Shown here: positions 6,900 to 7,981 of the stretch, in pieces
How the letters are laid out: the number at the start of each line of letters is the position of its first letter
Position numbering within the stretch: the first letter of the stretch is position 1
NCBI GenBank assembly: GCA_013349725.1
Contig: DUZB01000200.1
Coordinates: 1-7,981, forward strand
Length of the DNA: 7,981 bases
Direction: 5' to 3'
From: Deltaproteobacteria bacterium
Lineage (GTDB): Bacteria > Desulfobacterota > DSM-4660 > Desulfatiglandales > Desulfatiglandaceae
The notes under the pieces: model-generated
Database searches by the model: none
Told to the model about the DNA's origin: nothing
Seen by the model: the letters and a program-made list of their open reading frames with translations, nothing else
Translations under genes and position numbers: made by a program

Positions 6900-7381
6900 T
6901 GTCTGAACGAAATGTGAGGGATGATATGAGCCAGAAAGTTGTCTGCCGGAATAAAAAAGCGGCACATGAATATTTTCTCGAAGAGTTCCTCGAAGCGGGA
7001 ATGGTGCTGCTTGGCGCAGAGGTAAAATCTCTCAGGGAAGGAAGAAGCAATCTGGTGGACAGTTATGCAAAGGTAACGAAGGGGGAAGTTTTTCTCCACA
7101 ATATGCACATTACCCCCTATTTCTTTGCGCACCATATGGAGCTTGATCCCACCAGAAAGAGAAAACTTCTCATGAGTAAGAGGGAAATCCGGCGCTTGAT
7201 CGGCAAGACGGAGGAAAAAGGGTATTCCCTGATCCCGACGAAAGTCTATTTCAAGAATGGCCGTGCAAAAGTGGAGATTGCACTGGCAAAAGGCAAAAAG
7301 AAATACGACAAACGGCAGGTCCTGAAAGAAAAAGAACTGAAAAGAGATATGGATCAGGCACGAAAACAAGGCAGATATTGA
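6899..7381 (+). CDS. smpB: SsrA-binding protein SmpB
   Basis: SmpB binds the tRNA-like domain of tmRNA and delivers it to stalled ribosomes for trans-translation. Read from the GTG at 6899 the protein has 160 residues, with NKKAAHEYFLEEFLEAGMVL (18-37), GAEVKSLREGRSNLVDSY (39-56), ITPY (71-74), DPTRKRKLL (83-91) and KGKKKYDKR (131-139). The basic C-terminal tail, which in the family enters the empty mRNA channel, is present. The start is uncertain: GTG at 6899 has AGAGGA at 8 bases and overlaps the ptsI stop by one base; ATG at 6926 would give 151 residues beginning MSQKVVCRNKK, also normal for the family. Its RNA partner ssrA lies 68 bases downstream. Confidence 0.96.
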   Translation: MSERNVRDDMSQKVVCRNKKAAHEYFLEEFLEAGMVLLGAEVKSLREGRSNLVDSYAKVTKGEVFLHNMHITPYFFAHHMELDPTRKRKLLMSKREIRRLIGKTEEKGYSLIPTKVYFKNGRAKVEIALAKGKKKYDKRQVLKEKELKRDMDQARKQGRY

Positions 7382-7406
7382 CATCCACTTTTGGGGTGAT
7401 TACTGT
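7378..7406 (+). promoter_or_regulatory. Putative sigma-70-type promoter for ssrA
   Basis: A perfect TTGACA (7378-7383), overlapping the smpB stop codon TGA (7379-7381), is followed after exactly 17 bases by TACTGT (7401-7406). The latter matches TATAAT at three of six positions, including the important first, second and last bases. Transcription would start near 7413, leaving a leader of roughly 37 bases before the mature tmRNA 5' end, to be removed by RNase P as for other tmRNA precursors. The -10 element is poor, so this is a hypothesis; co-transcription with smpB is the alternative. Confidence 0.45.
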
Positions 7407-7449
7407 AGATGATGTTCAGGAAAGATTGACGGAACTGACCACTGAAAAG

Positions 7450-7806
7450 GGGGGCGATACGGTTTCGACGGGGATAATTGAATTTCAGGTTGCATATCGA
7501 GGTTCCAGCTGCTCGTAAAACAGGTGGGCTCAAAGTAAACGCAGACGATTACGCGTATGCTCTAGCCGCATAAAATGGCTAGCATCTTGCCGGTCTTTTC
7601 CTGCGTGACCGAACAAGATGTCGACTAGCAGGATAGTGTTATCTTTTTCACCTGCAAGGAGATAATGCGAAACAATATTGCGGGTTAGCCCTGAGGCAGC
7701 CCTGCCCAATTGCGACCCACAGGGTGAAATTTATAATTGGGCTAAGTATGTAGACGCCTGAATGGAAGATTTCCGGACGCGGGTTCGACTCCCGCCGCCT
7801 CCACCA
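7450..7806 (+). ncRNA. ssrA: Transfer-messenger RNA (tmRNA, SsrA)
   Basis: This one-piece tmRNA of 357 bases rescues stalled ribosomes with SmpB. The 5' end GGGGGCG (7450-7456) pairs with CGCCTCC (7796-7802) to form a 7-bp acceptor stem, followed by discriminator A7803 and an encoded CCA (7804-7806). The third pair is G-U (7452 with 7800), the alanyl-tRNA synthetase identity element. The 5' segment GATACGGTTTCGACGGGG is the family signature, and the T arm is GCGGG-TTCGACT-CCCGC (7779-7795). A long helix after the tag frame is clear: GCTAG, CATCTTG and CGGTC (7578-7595) pair with GACCG, CAAGATG and CTAGC (7607-7629). The tag frame lies at 7541-7573. I did not resolve all four pseudoknots. Confidence 0.97.
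7541..7573 (+). other. ssrA: tmRNA proteolysis-tag reading frame (ADDYAYALAA)
   Basis: The tag frame starts at the resume codon GCA, preceded by AAAGTAAAC, and reads A-D-D-Y-A-Y-A-L-A-A followed by TAA (7571-7573). The C-terminal ALAA is the usual degron end recognised by ClpXP-type proteases. A second in-frame stop, TAG (7580-7582), follows two codons later. The resume codon is inferred by analogy with other tmRNAs; only the frame and the stop are directly visible. Confidence 0.88.
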
Positions 7807-7852
7807 ACACTATTTTCAATGATATCAATACTTTATGTTGATGTTAAAACCC

Positions 7853-7909
7853 CAAAATAGGCATTGTGCCTAAAATTGTGCCTATTTTGTGTCCAGGTCT
7901 GTTTTTTTT
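7853..7909. terminator. Inverted repeat downstream of ssrA, possible terminator
   Basis: CAAAATAGGCA (7853-7863) is perfectly complementary to TGCCTATTTTG (7879-7889), with a 15-base loop. The A-rich and U-rich stem bases resemble a bidirectional intrinsic terminator. A run of eight T residues follows at 7902-7909, but 12 bases beyond the stem, which is too far for a classical terminator of ssrA. A shorter alternative hairpin, TAGGCA-TTG-TGCCTA (7858-7872), would exclude the longer one. The pairing is certain; the terminator role is a guess. Confidence 0.35.
7863..7894 (+). repeat. Short direct repeats after ssrA (ATTGTGCCTA units)
   Basis: ATTGTGCCTA occurs perfectly twice, at 7863-7872 and 7875-7884, 12 bases apart. 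A related TTTTGTGTCC (7885-7894) follows in phase or nearly so. An inverted copy of the core (TAGGCA) lies at 7858-7863. Closely spaced short repeats just beyond a tRNA-like gene end resemble integrase arm-type binding sites, but no integrase gene or duplicated attachment core is visible here. Confidence 0.5.
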
Positions 7910-7917
7910 CAGTTATT

Positions 7918-7981
7918 CCCGCCATATACTGTCTCTCAAATGCGGAACCGTCTTGCCTTGTGAGGTTGGGGATATGGCGGG
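7918..7981. repeat. Ten-base perfect inverted repeat at the window edge
   Basis: CCCGCCATAT (7918-7927) is the exact reverse complement of ATATGGCGGG (7972-7981), separated by 44 bases. The repeat may continue past the right edge. It could be the arms of a small palindromic element or the start of a mobile element, or part of a minus-strand gene ending at 7913. I cannot choose between these. Confidence 0.45.

Noticed and set aside
7426..7431. TTGACG as a -35 box closer to ssrA
   Set aside because: A 17-base spacer would place the -10 element on the G-run at the mature tmRNA 5' end, so transcription would start inside tmRNA.
7818..7838. ATCAA/TTGAT hairpin just after ssrA as a terminator
   Set aside because: The stem is short and AT-only apart from one pair, and no T run follows it.
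1..7981. CRISPR array, transposase, toxin-antitoxin or defence genes
   Set aside because: No regularly spaced repeats of CRISPR length, no transposase or defence-type motifs, and nearly all of the window is accounted for by known housekeeping genes.
7918..7981. Integron attC site or insertion-sequence terminal repeat
   Set aside because: The 10-base inverted repeat lacks recognisable attC core boxes, and no matching target-site duplication or transposase can be seen, so a specific element type is not supported.

Overview
The window is a stretch of bacterial chromosome packed with housekeeping genes, all on the + strand and almost certainly one long operon or a chain of coupled operons. Protein signatures, gene order and the tmRNA tag point to a deltaproteobacterium (Desulfobacterota, perhaps Syntrophales-like). 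This placement is inference from familiarity and has not been tested by a search.

Layout. Positions 1-99 hold the last 32 codons of ffh (signal recognition particle GTPase). Next comes the widely conserved ribosome-maturation block: rpsP (S16), khpA (KH-domain RNA-binding protein), rimM, trmD, a second SPOUT-type RNA methyltransferase of unknown substrate (COG4752 type), rplS (L19), rnhB (RNase HII), yraN (UPF0102 nuclease-fold protein) and rsmI (16S rRNA 2'-O-methyltransferase). It is followed directly by an HPr gene and ptsI (PTS enzyme I without a GAF domain), then smpB. A perfect TTGACA hexamer overlapping the smpB stop codon may drive ssrA (tmRNA, 7450-7806), which is complete from its acceptor stem to an encoded CCA and has a predicted ADDYAYALAA tag. 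The last 175 bases (7807-7981) contain no recognisable gene. They hold nested inverted and direct repeats and a very short minus-strand open frame running off the edge.

How the genes work together. Most serve the ribosome: two ribosomal proteins (S16, L19), 30S maturation (RimM), tRNA m1G37 and 16S rRNA methylation (TrmD, RsmI), RNA binding (KhpA) and trans-translation rescue of stalled ribosomes (SmpB with tmRNA). RNase HII and YraN connect to nucleic-acid maintenance. HPr and enzyme I form a phosphorelay that starts from phosphoenolpyruvate; no EII permease component is present here.

Novelty. I see no evidence for an undescribed multi-gene system. The points most worth a second look are a degenerate signature motif in RsmI, the orphan SPOUT methyltransferase beside trmD, a nearly T-free repetitive leader before rplS, the insertion of a PTS phosphorelay between ribosome-maturation and ribosome-rescue genes, and the repeat cluster just after ssrA, a classic integration target.
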